From Fragilaria radians (lineage: Eukaryota > Bacillariophyta > Fragilariophyceae > Fragilariales > Fragilariaceae): a stretch of 64,000 bases of DNA. A program made the position numbers and the translations under genes. Positions within the stretch are counted from its first letter, which is position 1. Each line of letters begins with the position of its first letter. The notes below the pieces were generated by a model. The model saw nothing but the letters and a program-made list of their open reading frames with translations. It had not been told where the DNA came from and ran no database searches. The stretch lies in the NCBI GenBank assembly GCA_900642245.1, contig CAAAJI010000021.1:16494-80493 (forward strand). The letters are read 5' to 3'. Below, piece after piece: positions 32,838 to 45,665 of the stretch.

Positions 32838-35236
32838 GGAATTATGAGCCAATCCTATGGCATCGAATGTTGATTTGCTTGATAACAGTGTCTGAACAAA
32901 GGATCGTAACGGTCCCATTAGTCTGAACTTTAGTGATGGGAAAGGGGCCTTGGAGAGGCCCAAGCTTTTGTTTGATTGTGGTTTTGCATATATAAACCAT
33001 ATCACCCATGATATAGGTGTAGGAAATATGTGACTTGTTTTCAGAGACATTGTATTGATGGATTTGATTTTTACGGCGGGCAGCAAGATTTTTCCAGTTG
33101 GCTAAATAAATGGAATTAATGATCATGTCCCGTCCAAACACAATCTGGCCAGAAGACGCGGCAATAGAGGAATGATACACGACACGTAAACCATAAGCAA
33201 CATTATGAAGTACCGCATTGATAGTTATATTGTTGTAATGTTTTTTGTGTAACTCCATAGAGCAAATGGCATCTCCAATAACTTGATGAACACGTTCCAC
33301 AAACACGTTGATTTGTGGATTTTTGATGGTGGTAGGTTTGGCAGTTATGCAGTGGCTATGTAGGAGCTCAAGAAATTCAAAAGAGAACTCAGAGCCATTG
33401 TCAAAAATTGCAATGTGAGGTCGCGGGTAGCAACAAAACCAATTTTGATCAACTAGAAGAGCAATGTTTTTTTGGAATATGGACAGAGCTCAATCCAATG
33501 CGTTGCGACATCAATAATAGATAATCCTTGGATCTGATGATTGATTAGTGTGATGTCTTGGAATGTCCAGGGTCCAAAGAGGTCAATTTGAATCACCTCC
33601 CATGGGTCACAAAGGAGATCAGACTTGGGCAAATGTCCATATCATTTGGAGGAGATTATTGTCTTTTTGCAGATTTGATATTTACCAACATACTGATGAA
33701 CGGTTGCTTCCATGTTTGGAGAGTTTGATAAATTCTGTCCTGACCGGGATGATTGAGATTAGTGTGATACCAGGCAAGGATATCAGAGAAGAGGATAGGA
33801 TCAACAACAATTTTTCCATTGCAACAGGTAAGGTTAACGCCATTGCGTTTGAGTGTAGTGTAAACATTTGCATTGGGTAGAATACTTTATGGTGAAGGTC
33901 AGTAATGACACGTTGGGAAGCTTGAAGCTTTGCTGTGGTGGCTGGGAAGATGTTATCCTCAACAGTTGTAGTCAGAGGTGTCAACAGTGGTTGTTGGGTA
34001 GCAATTTAACATGTCTGCAATTGTATTCTCCTTTCCTGGGCAGTAGATAAAGGAATAGTCAAATTCCTCCAAAATGGCGCGCAAACGGCAAACACGTTCG
34101 GATTTGATATTGTCAAAACCCAAGTTTTTATGATCACAATAAAAATTGCAGTGGCTACTCAACATGATATGTCTGTATTGTTGAGATGTTTCAACAATTG
34201 ACAGTAGTTCTTTTTCCATTGTAGTGTAGTTTTCCTGTGCAGAATTCAGTTTTCTGGAGTAAAAGCAATAGGCCAGTTATTTTGGCTGATTATGGCTCCC
34301 AATTGGAAGTTGGAAGCGTCTGTGTAGACGTCAAATGGTTTCGTAACATCAGGATATTTAAGTAAAACTTGGCGTGCAATTGTATTCCAGATATTCTTAA
34401 AAGCCTGTTGCTGGGCTGGGACCCATGTCCACTTGGATTTGTCACTTGTTATGTTGGTCAAGGGAGAAATAAAATGGGACCGGTGATACCATAGTTGGCT
34501 GTAGAAGTTGACAAAGCCTAAGAAGCTTCTCAGCTGACGTTTGTTTTTGGGTTCAGCAAATGCCAAAAGAGCCAATATCTTTTTGTTCTGTGATTTGATG
34601 CCCTTGGAGGAGAGGGTGTATACAAGATAATCAACTTCTTGGATTGCTAGGAAAGTTTCTTCGAGATGAACATGAAGGTTGTTTGCTTGGAGACAATTAA
34701 GGACCAGAGACAGGCGTTGAACATGATGTTCAAAAGATGATTTGGTAAAGAGGATAATATTGTCAATGTAAACAATGATAGCTTCAAAATCATAGAAACA
34801 TTTTGTCATGTGACCCTGAAAGATGTCAGATGAAGGCATACAACCTTGAGAGAGGCAATTATAAACATATCGCCCCCAGGGAAGGATAATACCACATAAA
34901 AGCTTCGATGTATTGTCAAGCTCAAAGTGATAATATCCACGACGTAAATTTGCTTGAACTTGGGCCTTTTTCCACCCTGTAGGACAGGCATTTTTGACAA
35001 TTCTTGAGAGTTTGGCGTCAGTGAATTTGGGAGTCTGTTTTCCAGGATTGTTAGTTGGATCTGGGATTGGAGTATATTCAATGAGGTCATTTAAATGATT
35101 GAGCCTCTGAAAAAAGTCTTGGACGGACATACTCCTTGGTTTCTTTACCTCAGACATCCATTCTTTGATGTCCAAGGAAACGTCTTCCTCCATAGATAAA
35201 AGAAGGAATCGTTCAATGCAATTTTTGAGTTCTATG
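32838..35236 (-). mobile_element. Ty3/gypsy retrotransposon fragment B (gag-RT-RNase H-integrase, degenerate)
   Basis: This is the fuller copy of fragment A. Right to left: gag remnant and RT from 35193 to 34246, RNase H to about 33959, a broken integrase core, and an integrase C-terminal part (33306-32842, with the ERVHQVIGDAI motif). The RT core reads Y-I-D-N at 34759-34770 where Y-x-D-D is usual. Gag joins directly to the RT palm (KKAQVQANL-RRGYYHFELD), so the protease and RT fingers are missing, as in A. It is broken by frameshifts. It abuts the plus-strand element head to head at 35237. Confidence 0.82.
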
Positions 35237-38200
35237 CCAAATCATCCAAGGCCATGGACATGAAGGCAAAGAATCAGTTTGCAACCTACTTGATTCAATG
35301 CTTGGATCTACTGGATGACAATGACACCGTCAAGATTCATATCAAGTACTTTGATACAGGAACAGCTGAGGATTGGATGGAATTCCTTCAATCCTTCAAG
35401 TCTCTTGTTCAGATGAAAGGATGGCTTCAAGGAGCAGGAGTTGGCCCCACAACCTTCAGGAACCTTTGAATCTTGCTTCAACGAACAGCTCTATCAAGGT
35501 TTGAAGCCCATGCTAGCACCATTGGGTCTCAGACTGTTGCCCATGCCTTTGCCTGTCTGGATGCGATGACTGCAGAAATTTGTGTACCTCGCCCAGACAA
35601 GGCAGTTCCGAAAACCAGAAAGCCTTACCGTTAACCACTACGTTAATAGGTTACAGGTACTTAACAGCTGCCTATCTTTCCTACCAGGCACAGTAACACC
35701 CCTTTCCACCTCTGAAATTCGTGACATCATCAAAGAAGGCGTACCGGCACACTGGAAGACCAAGTATGAAAATGCCGATCTGAATTTGGAGTCTATACCG
35801 GAGCTCACTGGGTACTTTACTAGGCTGGAAGATCTTGACAGAAAGAGAGAAAAGACCCCCTACAAGCCTCATAAAGACAATGATAAAATGAATAAAAACG
35901 AAAAGGATAGGGTTACGTTGAGAAGCAGAGAAAATGGAAAGGGAGAACACAAATCCCATGACAAGAATGCTCCCAAGTACTGCACCTTCCACAAATCTAA
36001 TTCACATGACACCAGTGAATGTAAGGCCAAGAAGAATCATGACCTTAGACAAACAAATAAAAATAATCAAGAGGTAAATGTTAGCACACCTTTACCTGAC
36101 AACTACTACTATGAAATTTCAGCTACAAAAAGAATCTCTTCTCCTCAAATCTGGATGCTCCAAAGGATTGATTTGTGAAACCCTTGTTCACCCAATTGAA
36201 AAACTAAATCAACAAACCTTGAATTGGAAGACCAAGAAAGGGACATTTACCACTATTGGTTCAGCACAGCAGAAATATCACGTCCCTGCTTTCACAACAC
36301 ATCGTGAAGTCACTTCAGTCTTTGAGATCATGCCAGCTAGCATGTCTGCAGACTCTTATAAGGTCATTATGGTAAGAAACATCATAATGCATCTTGGCTT
36401 GATCATGGACTTCAAAAATGGCAGGCTGTTGTGGGATGAACTTGAACTTAATTTGGAATGTGGTGGCAACCAATCTGAAGAGTTGAATGAGCACTCCTCC
36501 AGTACAGTGTCAGCAGTTGAATCAAGGATGGTCAGCATATTGGATGCAGGCTACAGGAAAATTGATCTTCAAGATGCAGTACCAACCCACCTAGACAAAC
36601 TTCAAGGCAGTATCCTGCATAAACTTCTGACTAAGTATCAATCCTTATTTGAAGGCAAGCTAGGGACCATGCCAGGAGCACCCTACAGAATTCCAATTTG
36701 TCAGAACGCTAAGCCCTTTGCTTCGAAACCATTCAGCATCCCTCACGTCCATGTTGCAACGGTAAAACCAGAGATTAAGAGATTGATAGACGTTGCAGTC
36801 ATTACACCAGATGTTGATTCTCCATGGGCCTCACCCTGCTTCATTATCCCAAAGAAAGATGGGACTGTCCGGTTTCTAACAGACTTCAGGAGGCTAAATT
36901 CACAGCTTGAGCGTCGCCCATATCCCATTTCAAAAATATCTACATTACTACAGGGAATTCCTAAGTTCTTCATGGTATCTTCTTTGGACATGAGCATGGG
37001 ATATTACTCCACAGTTCTTGAAGAGTCATCCTCAAAATACACAGCTTTTGTTGTTCCTTGGAGAAAATACCGATATTTGCGGCCAAATACAAGTTAGCTG
37101 CATGTGAAACGGAATATCTTGGCTACCACCTAACTCAAAGTGGAATTCAGCCACTAGTCAAGAAGATTAGGGCCATTCAGGCAATTGAAGTGCCTTCCAA
37201 CAAAAAAGAATTGAGACGATTCATTGGCTTGTGCAACTACTATTGTGATCTCTGGCCTCCGCGTGCTCACACAATGGCACCACTTACATCCATGTGCAGC
37301 TCTAAAGCCATTTTTAAGTGGACCTCAGAATTTCAAGAGGCGTTTACTAAAGCAAAGGCAGCAATGCCTCATCATGTTACATTGGTATACCCTGATTACA
37401 CAAGACCATGTCATATAGGTACTGATGCATCCCAATATCCACTTGGAGGAGTCATCTCTCAGAACAATAAACCCCTTGCCTTTTACTCCCGCAAACTAAA
37501 CCAGGCACAGCTCAACTACTCTACAATTGAGCAGGAACTTCTCTCCATAGTGGAAATTTTACGGGAGTTTCGTGACATACTATTGGGACATGATATTGTA
37601 ATTTTTACAGATCACAAGAACTTATCATTCTCCAACTTCACCTCTTCCAGAGTCCTTTGCTGGAGAATAATGATTGAGGAATTTGGCCCTAAGATCCAGT
37701 ACATCAAGGGATCCAATAACATTGTTGCTGATGCCCTCTCCCGCTACCTTCTTCCACTTCATACTCAACAGAAGAATTATTGGCTACAGTTCACTATGAT
37801 CCCTCTGATGATTTTCCAGTTTCCTTTGCAATTATTGCCAAATATCAATTGAAAGACACTGAATTACAATCAAGTTTGGTCAAACACCCTGAAAAATATG
37901 AATCTTGTGTCATGCACAAGTCTACAGTAGTTTTTCAAGCCAACTCTGAAAGAATGGTAATCCCAAAGGGCCTCCAACAACGGGTAATTAAGTTCTACCA
38001 TGACAATCTCAGGCACCCAGGAGTAACACAAACCCTCCAAACAATCCAACAATTTATGGTTCGGCCAAAAATGCAACCCTCCATTGAAAAATATGTCAAC
38101 CAGTGCGCCATTTGTCAACTGTTCAAACGATCTACCAAAACATATAGTAAACTTCCAACAAAAATCCCTGTAACTGTGCCATGGGTTGAGGTTCATGTGG

Positions 38201-38604
38201 GTCATATTGGTCCCTATTCACAATCTGATCACCCAAATGCAACTAAGTATTATGCATTATCTATCATTGACCCAGCAACCTCTTGGGTTGAGTTGTCTCC
38301 ACTACCTAACCTTACTGCAGCAACTACACGCACAGTATTTGATAACCAGTAGTTGTGTTGCTATCCACAACCCTTTAAGTGTATTTTTGATCAAGGCAGT
38401 GCCTTCACTTCTAATGAATTCCAAGAGCTTCTCTCCTCCTATGGTATTGTTCCAAGCCCAACTACAATTCAAAATCCCCAGGCTACCTCTATTCTTGAAC
38501 GCATTCATATTGGGAATATGATTCGTACCAGTAACCTCACAGATTCACTCTGGGTTGACCTCCTTCCTGCAGTGGCCTTTGCAAGACCCTTACGTGATGA
38601 ATGA
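35237..38604 (+). mobile_element. Ty3/gypsy retrotransposon fragment C (gag-protease-RT-RNase H-integrase, degenerate)
   Basis: Gag pieces start near 35254. Gag at 35582-36178 has a CX2HX4HX4C zinc knuckle (CTFHKSNSHDTSEC). From about 36078 come protease-like sequence and RT fingers (WASPCFIIPKKDGTVRFLTD). At about 37066-37082 the palm with its YxDD is deleted. RT C-terminus and RNase H follow to 37852. Integrase from 37780 has an H2C2 zinc site (RHPGV...NQCAIC). The first catalytic position reads VHVGHIG at 38200, where DDE integrases have VHVD. An in-frame TAG lies at 38350, and the last part ends at 38604 without a C-terminal domain. Subfamily differs from A and B. It is dead. Confidence 0.85.
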
Positions 38605-38746
38605 TCAGATACGAAACGGATTCGTAAAAAGTTGAGAAGTAAATTTACTGTGCCTCACGGCGCTATAGCTTGTAAAATAGATGTTATGAATCCTTATTAG
38701 CCTTATTAACCTATAGGTAACCTAATGCTGAGTCAGTGCTCAGGAT

Positions 38747-38850
38747 CTAAAGAAGGAAGAAGATCTGAGTCAGATCTTGTTGTGATAAACTAAACTCAAG
38801 GTACGGTGAGTAAACTAAACTAAAGGTACGGTAAGACAGTTCACTGTATG
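38747..38850. repeat. LTR-like remnant, right copy
   Basis: Matches 29878-29981 in the same orientation. Together they bracket the gypsy nest. The glucan synthase 3' end begins about 125 bp further on. Confidence 0.6.
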
Positions 38851-38975
38851 GCAATGTTTACTTTTAGTTGATTTAGTTGATCTTAAGATCTCTGAGTCAT
38901 TGCTGACAACTGAACAACAAATTCATTTACAGTTCATGTTGAAATTATGGTATGACGCAAGGCAAATTTTCAAAT

Positions 38976-41900
38976 TTATCTTGGCGGCATCAAATCTGGC
39001 TGAGAGAATAAGAAATCATGAGCTCGAGAATTGTTCGGATTCTGAACCTGCGGTTTGTCTTCCAAGGTATGCGACGGCACATCAAACCCAGGCATACTTT
39101 GAGTTCTAGCATACGCTGAGATCTTTTCGCTTTGAACAGGCCTTCCAGGGAAAGTCGAAGATCCAGAACCTATGGGAGAATTTAAAGTAGATGGTTGATT
39201 GGAAGAATCTGAACTCGATAAGAAAAGCATCTGTTCCTGTCTTTGAATAATTCGCTTCAATTCTGCTACTTCCTCCGACAAGTCGTGGCTACTTTCTGCA
39301 TGGCTTCTTCCTGATTGTTGATTCCTTCGCGCATATCTTAGAATGTCACTGACAACAACATCCGAAGATAAGGCATTGTGGTATAAAAGCCAGGTTTGAA
39401 TGAAATGTGGTAATCGAAGTGCAGCAAGGATAAATAAAGGAATGAAAATAATATGTCCGCAAACTATATCATGAATGAAATAGATATTTTTGACGATTCT
39501 GAAACCGCTAATTAAGCCAACCATGGATAATGCGCCAAGAAAAAAATAAGCCACGAGAGCATATCGGATGTAGTTCGTATCTTCAATGAAAATCGTAGCA
39601 AAACCAGCAATTATTCCGGTGAAAGAGATGATTCCAACAGTGCGTCGTATCGGATAAGGGATATTTTGTTCTGTATTGCCAAAAGCACGATTAATAAGAT
39701 AAAAACTCACAACAAAGAGTAAAACCTTGCCAACTCCGATAATTGGCTTGTTTAAAGTGGTATCCGCACTGAATAAGTCAGATCGTCGAATGCCTTCCCC
39801 AATGAAAACAAGGAGAGCAGCCTTTACGAGATAGAAAACTTTAGATGGTAGTGAAATCGATTTGTAGAAAGAGTTTTCTTCAATCCACCACATTGCCCAA
39901 CTTTTGGTGGCTCCACCAGTGCTGCATCGAAGCCACCTCAGCCACAGTTCGTAGTCAGACATTACGACATTCCAATCAAATGTCAAAGGATTGAACCAGA
40001 AAGGACTTGCCAAAAAAGACAGCGAAGCCAGCCAGAGGGACCAAGTTCTTCCAGGATACTGACCAGCATCTGTATAGATTCCAATCAAAATCAGCCCTAC
40101 AGCCAATTCTACTCCTAGATACAAATGACTGCTGGCAAAAAATCGATATTGCTCATCAAAGGGTGTGTGTTGCGTAACAAAACCTCGCCCAGTGGGTCGG
40201 TATTTCGCTCCCCCTACGAGAATTGTTTGCACCATATACGTTGCTTTTGTCTGGATATGAAACATAAAGTGCAATGGGCCTCCGGTGACAAAAACATAAA
40301 AAATCTCTTGGATGCTATTCCACCATCCCCGTTCAACTCCCAAGGTTGCGAAGAGTGGAATAGTCTGCAAAAGCCCTAGACCGCCGAGCATCATTTGAAT
40401 AGTTCCCATTGGTGTAATTAGACGTTCGCCCACTCGTTCTCGATCATAAATTGCAAGCAAAGTCATCAGGTTTACTACCACAAATATAGTTGAGATAGTG
40501 AGTACATTAGAAATATAGTGACCGATGCCTCCGTAGTAGAACGAAAGCAGACGGAAAAAGTCTAAACGGTGGCACATTCTATAGACATCACGAGAAATTA
40601 TTTGCTCGGCAGCACCTTGACTGAGTTTAGCCTCAAATTTGTAAATCTGACTCATCCCAACGTCACGTCCCTTCCCGACTTGAAGATACTCTTTAAAGCT
40701 AACTGATCCTCCTCTAAGGACGTTATTGTACCCGGCAAAGATATCTTCCGATAGATTAATTCCTTTAGAACTTTTACTGATTCCGCCGCGAGTAATGAAA
40801 AAAATCTTATCAAAAACATCAGGATGCCCGTAATGTAGTCGCATACATAGTGGTCGAGTTAATACACGTTGACCCATTGTAACGAAAGATGTCTCTTGGA
40901 GTGCCATGTAGTTAGCTAGGGAGCTCACACTACCGGTAAAGATGTGCTCCCTTAATCCAAGGATTGTAGTAGGGAGTGGACCTTCACGTTTGGCAAATTC
41001 CTGAAGGCAATTTCGCATTTTTAGTGCCTCCTCGAAATATCCTTCTTGATTCATATCAATAGTTTGTAAGAATTCCCCTCGAGTAAAAATCATAGCATGA
41101 TTTTGATTTTCAGGTTTCCCTTCTCCAATGATTGGATCACCGGGAAGGCGTATCCGGTAGACTTCTTGAATTGTTCCCTTACCATTGCTCTTGACTAGTA
41201 CTGAATAGTAGATGGAAGCAGTGGAACGATTGACTCGAATCGAGTCAATATATGCAACACGCATGAGAGGGAAACGATGCATTAGGTTTTCGATATCAGT
41301 AGCCTTTGGATCTTGGTTCCTCTTCATATTTCCATACACCTGACAGGAAACAATATATCCAAATTTTTCCCCTACTAGTTCATCGGTTGTATCATTGTCT
41401 AGCCTCTCTAGATTCCCTAAAAAGCGAAGGGCTTTTTCATAGTACATCATACCATTCACAGTTCTTGACAGGGTCTGAGCGCGAATACTTGCCCATCGTC
41501 TTGTTTCATTCATATACTCATCAGACCAGATCGTTTCTTCGTCTACAATACCCATGCGCTCCAAGAAGTTGTTCCAATCAGAGCGATAAAGCGTTTTTAA
41601 ATAGAGAAGTGTCGACACTCCAAGAGCATCGCTTCTCGTCTCAAGATCGTCCTTTCCATATGTGACATCTTCGGCATAATAGGGTGTAAGAACATTCCAA
41701 GAAAACATGTCATGTAACGAGGGGGCCTTCGGTATATCCATGAATAGGGTGTTAATGAAATATGTTAAACGGCGACGGGCCTCCTTTGATTTGGGCTCTA
41801 CCTCATCGGGATGACAAGCAACGAGACAGCAAATCTTTTTCAGGACAGCCTTGTACGTTACGTTTCTTGAAATCAAATCAAGTTGTTCTGAGGCATAAAC

Positions 41901-44900
41901 ATTATCCCAAAGGAAACCGTTTTCCATGAAAGCAAAAATGTCAGGCGATCCATTACATCTTGACACTCAGAATTTGATCCGTATTCTTGATTTGACTTTT
42001 CAAAGCATAAACCATACTGCGAAATTTATCTCGCACCATATCTCTAAGTGCATCCGGAGTTGACACCTTATTGTTTTCATAGGCTTGAAATTCTTTCAAG
42101 GTTTCTGAATTCAACGCATTTTCAGTTTCAACCACGAGTGAACCTGCGCTAATAGATCGACGAATGGCAGGATTTTTCAAGTCCATAGTATTTGAATGTG
42201 AATTCCTTGATTTTTCCAATGAAGATGAGCTCGATGCTGCTTTACGTTTCCCAAGTGCGTTGGAAAGAATTTTGATCATTGAAACAAAACTCTCCATCAC
42301 CGAACGGAAATTTTCACACTTGAGATTACTACTCAGAGTACCCTTTTCCGACCATTTCAAAATCGTTCCCATGATAGAGCTAACGTCTTGAGCATGAATG
42401 GGTCCCAACATATGAGTAAAAATGTAACTGCCGAGCTCCCACATCTCTGAGACGGCGGTCAACATGATTGTATCCTCAATAATTGGTTTAAAATACACAT
42501 CATCAGTTACTTTCCCTGTCTTCAAGTCTTTATACTCGTCTTGAGGACGCTCTAGCTCTGCCATTAAATTATCAAGAAATCCTGCTGTCTGGAAGACTGG
42601 CAAGTATACGGCTTGACTGAATCCGTCAAATGTACTAAATTTTAAGTTATCGGATTCAGAGTTTGAAATTATATCTTCATCACGAAAATGATCGATTATT
42701 TCATTCCAAGCAGCACTAAACATTACCCATTTCTGAATGCGAACATCCAGCAATCTATTTACATATGGCTGCAATTTATGTGGATCAGAGCCTAAAAGTG
42801 AAGTCCCTTCATCTCCAAAGCTCTGTGAGCTATGACCGCCCAGAAAGCTAGCCGATGATCCGCGGCGACTTCCTGCATCTGAAGAAAGTAATTTTTGGCA
42901 AAAGTTCTCCGGTGCACGACAAAAATTCTTACGAATATCATCAATGTTCCTGACGTCTCCAAGATGATCTGCAAATCCTACTGCAGTCCCAGAAAAAGCT
43001 TGCCATGCTGCATACCAAATGCTCATGTCGATAAGATAAACCAGGAATTGAGGTAACCAACGCATTGACAAAAGCAGCAACATTGTCCACAAGCTATGAT
43101 TTCGATTGTTGAGATAATCATCTGTAAGCTGAAGTGTAGGAAGCACCATTGGATAGACTTCAAATATGTAAGAGAAGAAAAGCTTCCATGTGATAAGAGT
43201 CACCCAGAAAAAGGAATAAACCGATGAATGCGATAACGATTCATGGACATCTTTCGCAATGTATAGCCGGCTTATTGGGTAAAATAGATTCAGGAATGAT
43301 TGAATGTAGTAATTCTGATTTTTCAAAAGTTTAGTAGATAATGCTGGCCAGATCTGACAAATCAATTCAACAAAATAAGGAGCCATGCAAAATATGGATA
43401 ACCAAATATACTGCCACCACCAAAACCGTGAATCCGCTTGGGACCCAGTCATGAATTTTGGTTGAGAAGAGAGCGTCCACAATAAGAATAATGTTTGGAA
43501 TACAAGAATTGAATAACGTGCTATCAGAATAAATGTAACTCCACAAACAGAAGTACCTGTTTGGAGAATTCCTGGATATGAACCCCAAACTTCGAGAAGA
43601 TTCCAAAAAGTATGCAGAGCATTGCAGATCCAAAAAACTCCACTGGCAAGCTGTATGGAAACCACCCATCCAAACACTAGTTCTCGTGAAAATGATATGA
43701 CACCAAGCAAGTAAAACGTCACAATATGCCATTCTATCAAGCGATGCAACGCCAAGACAGCACGAAGCCATGCTCGCTTTTCTAAGAATGTCTTGGGACA
43801 TTGCGATAAACCTTCGGCAATAAATGGTAGGGATTGGGTAACCGAAAAACTTGATCTAATACGCTTTCCTTGAACGTTTATATATGGATCCGGTTCTCTT
43901 TGCAATGAGTAATGATAGTTTAGGCAAATAGGACTCCAGAAAAATTCGTTAAAATCATCATAATTCCTTTTGTCTACATGGTCTGTCTTAGATGTCATGC
44001 TCTGAGGTTGAAATCGTTGAGACATGGGGAAGGTGATAAAGTAATGTCTCGGCGAAGCTTCTACGTACCTTAGCAATGACATTGTAGATAGGCATGACTA
44101 CGTTGTCAAGATAATGCCCAGCATAAAGACTTCGAGTTTGATCAATGCTTTCCATTCGGATGAATTCCTCCATCATTTTGTGATAGAGAAACAAGATACA
44201 TTCGGGCATGTGCCGCAGATTTGCACTCTCTCCCCAAATACAGAACCAAAGAATCAAATCTGTGACCCGACTTCCCAATGAGGAGGCATCTAACATGAAA
44301 GTGCTTCTCTTGGAGAAATTTGGCAAGACGGATAAGGATCGGCACCACTTCATGTAGTTGGAGAAGACTTTTGCGTGAAGCGCATGGATAGGACTCGGCG
44401 GTTGAAGAGAGGGAGGAAGGATATGACTGCTCATGTAACGACGATTGTTACTTAGTAGAACTAATAAGTGTTCCGCCTGATTTCGGACAGAAGCATCTTG
44501 GAATCCGAAAAAATTGCCAATGTCCTCTGATGCAGAATATACCAAGTGTGCATATTCCTCCAGTCTTGGGGGTAATTCAAATGGATTAAAGACATTAAAA
44601 GTTTCGGAATATCCCGGAGACGCATCACGGAAAGGAACTACAGAATCTTTAATCGTCAATTTCGTGTCATCGGCTCCATCATTGGTGGAAGGGTTACTAG
44701 TATCATCAGAAAAGGTAAAGTAATGAGAGAAAAGAAAAATGCCATTGCGAAATTGAAGTAAGGCTGCAAGCAGCGTCGATGATGCAATCCAGAGGAAACT
44801 TAGAATGATTTCGATAGAGAGGGATAAATCGATCTCTTTCATGGTAACATTTTCCGTGGACGGATGAAAGCGATATCCTAGAGCAATATCCATGACGTAG

Positions 44901-45385
44901 AGTGGGAATGACTTGACAAGAAAGCTTGAAGCCACACCACCTCCAACTAGAATGACGGCAAGTGGTAACAACAAAGCTTGACTTGATCTAAAGAATCCGA
45001 GGTGAGCTAGTGGGACACTTATCATGAGGGGTGGGGAGAGAGATGAACTGAAGACTTACCGAAGCGATAGGAGAGATGTGAAAACTACTAGTATGGTAGT
45101 GCAGAGTGGAAAGAAATAAGGATTGGAAATTGATAGGAAGGTTCCTACAAGAAGAGATAAGGCCGCGCTAAGACAAAGCTTCGGACAGACAGAAGGTAAC
45201 AGAACACCAATCGCCCATCCAATTAAAAAAGCCTTGAAGGAAAGAAAATATAATGCTACCGTGGCAATTTGAGATGGCTCGGGCATCAATATTGGCTGTA
45301 GGAAGGTAAATGCCAAAAATAGGAATAGGATAGCCGTAACAATTCCAGAAAAAAGTCTAGTTTGTCTTTTCCAAAAAAAACACAT
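38976..45385 (-). CDS. 1,3-beta-glucan synthase (GT48, callose synthase/FKS family)
   Basis: Four exons: 45385-45060, 45017-44069, 44001-41967 and 41887-38976. They sum to 6222 nt, 2,073 aa, with phases that close. Introns are 42, 67 and 79 nt. The N-terminal part holds membrane spans, then the FKS1 signature LILWFCIWGESANLRHMPEC, then more spans (exon 3). Exon 4 has the catalytic GT48 block: the RRRLTYFINTLFMDIPKAP segment, YLQVGKGRDVGMSQI, then ISRDVYRMCHRLDFFRLLSF, and a late FWFNPLTFDWNVVM. GT48 makes linear beta-1,3-glucan from UDP-glucose. In diatoms this family is linked to chrysolaminarin storage glucan or callose-type wall glucan. The last exon-exon donor (GTGTCA) and the 42-nt intron are my weakest joins. 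The tail is Ser/Gln-rich. Confidence 0.9.
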
Positions 45386-45630
45386 TCAAAAGTAAACAAT
45401 GTTAGTCATCATTTTACTTTGTAATTCAAGAAAAAAAAGGTCGAAATGATTATCTTTGTTGGAAAAAAGTTAGAAACCTTTCATAATCAAATTGCTAATA
45501 ATGGACCATACCTAATGCAATCGCTTCCGAGCCATATTGTTCCAATAGACAACGCAAGTCGAAGGAACGGGTAGATGACATCGTCAAAAATCATATCGAC
45601 AGATATCGCTACCATGGCCCAAATATATAT

Positions 45631-45665
<35 letters not shown>

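Noticed and set aside
40125..40379. Plus-strand ORF inside the glucan synthase
   Set aside because: Antisense shadow of a conserved coding exon, with no motif of its own.
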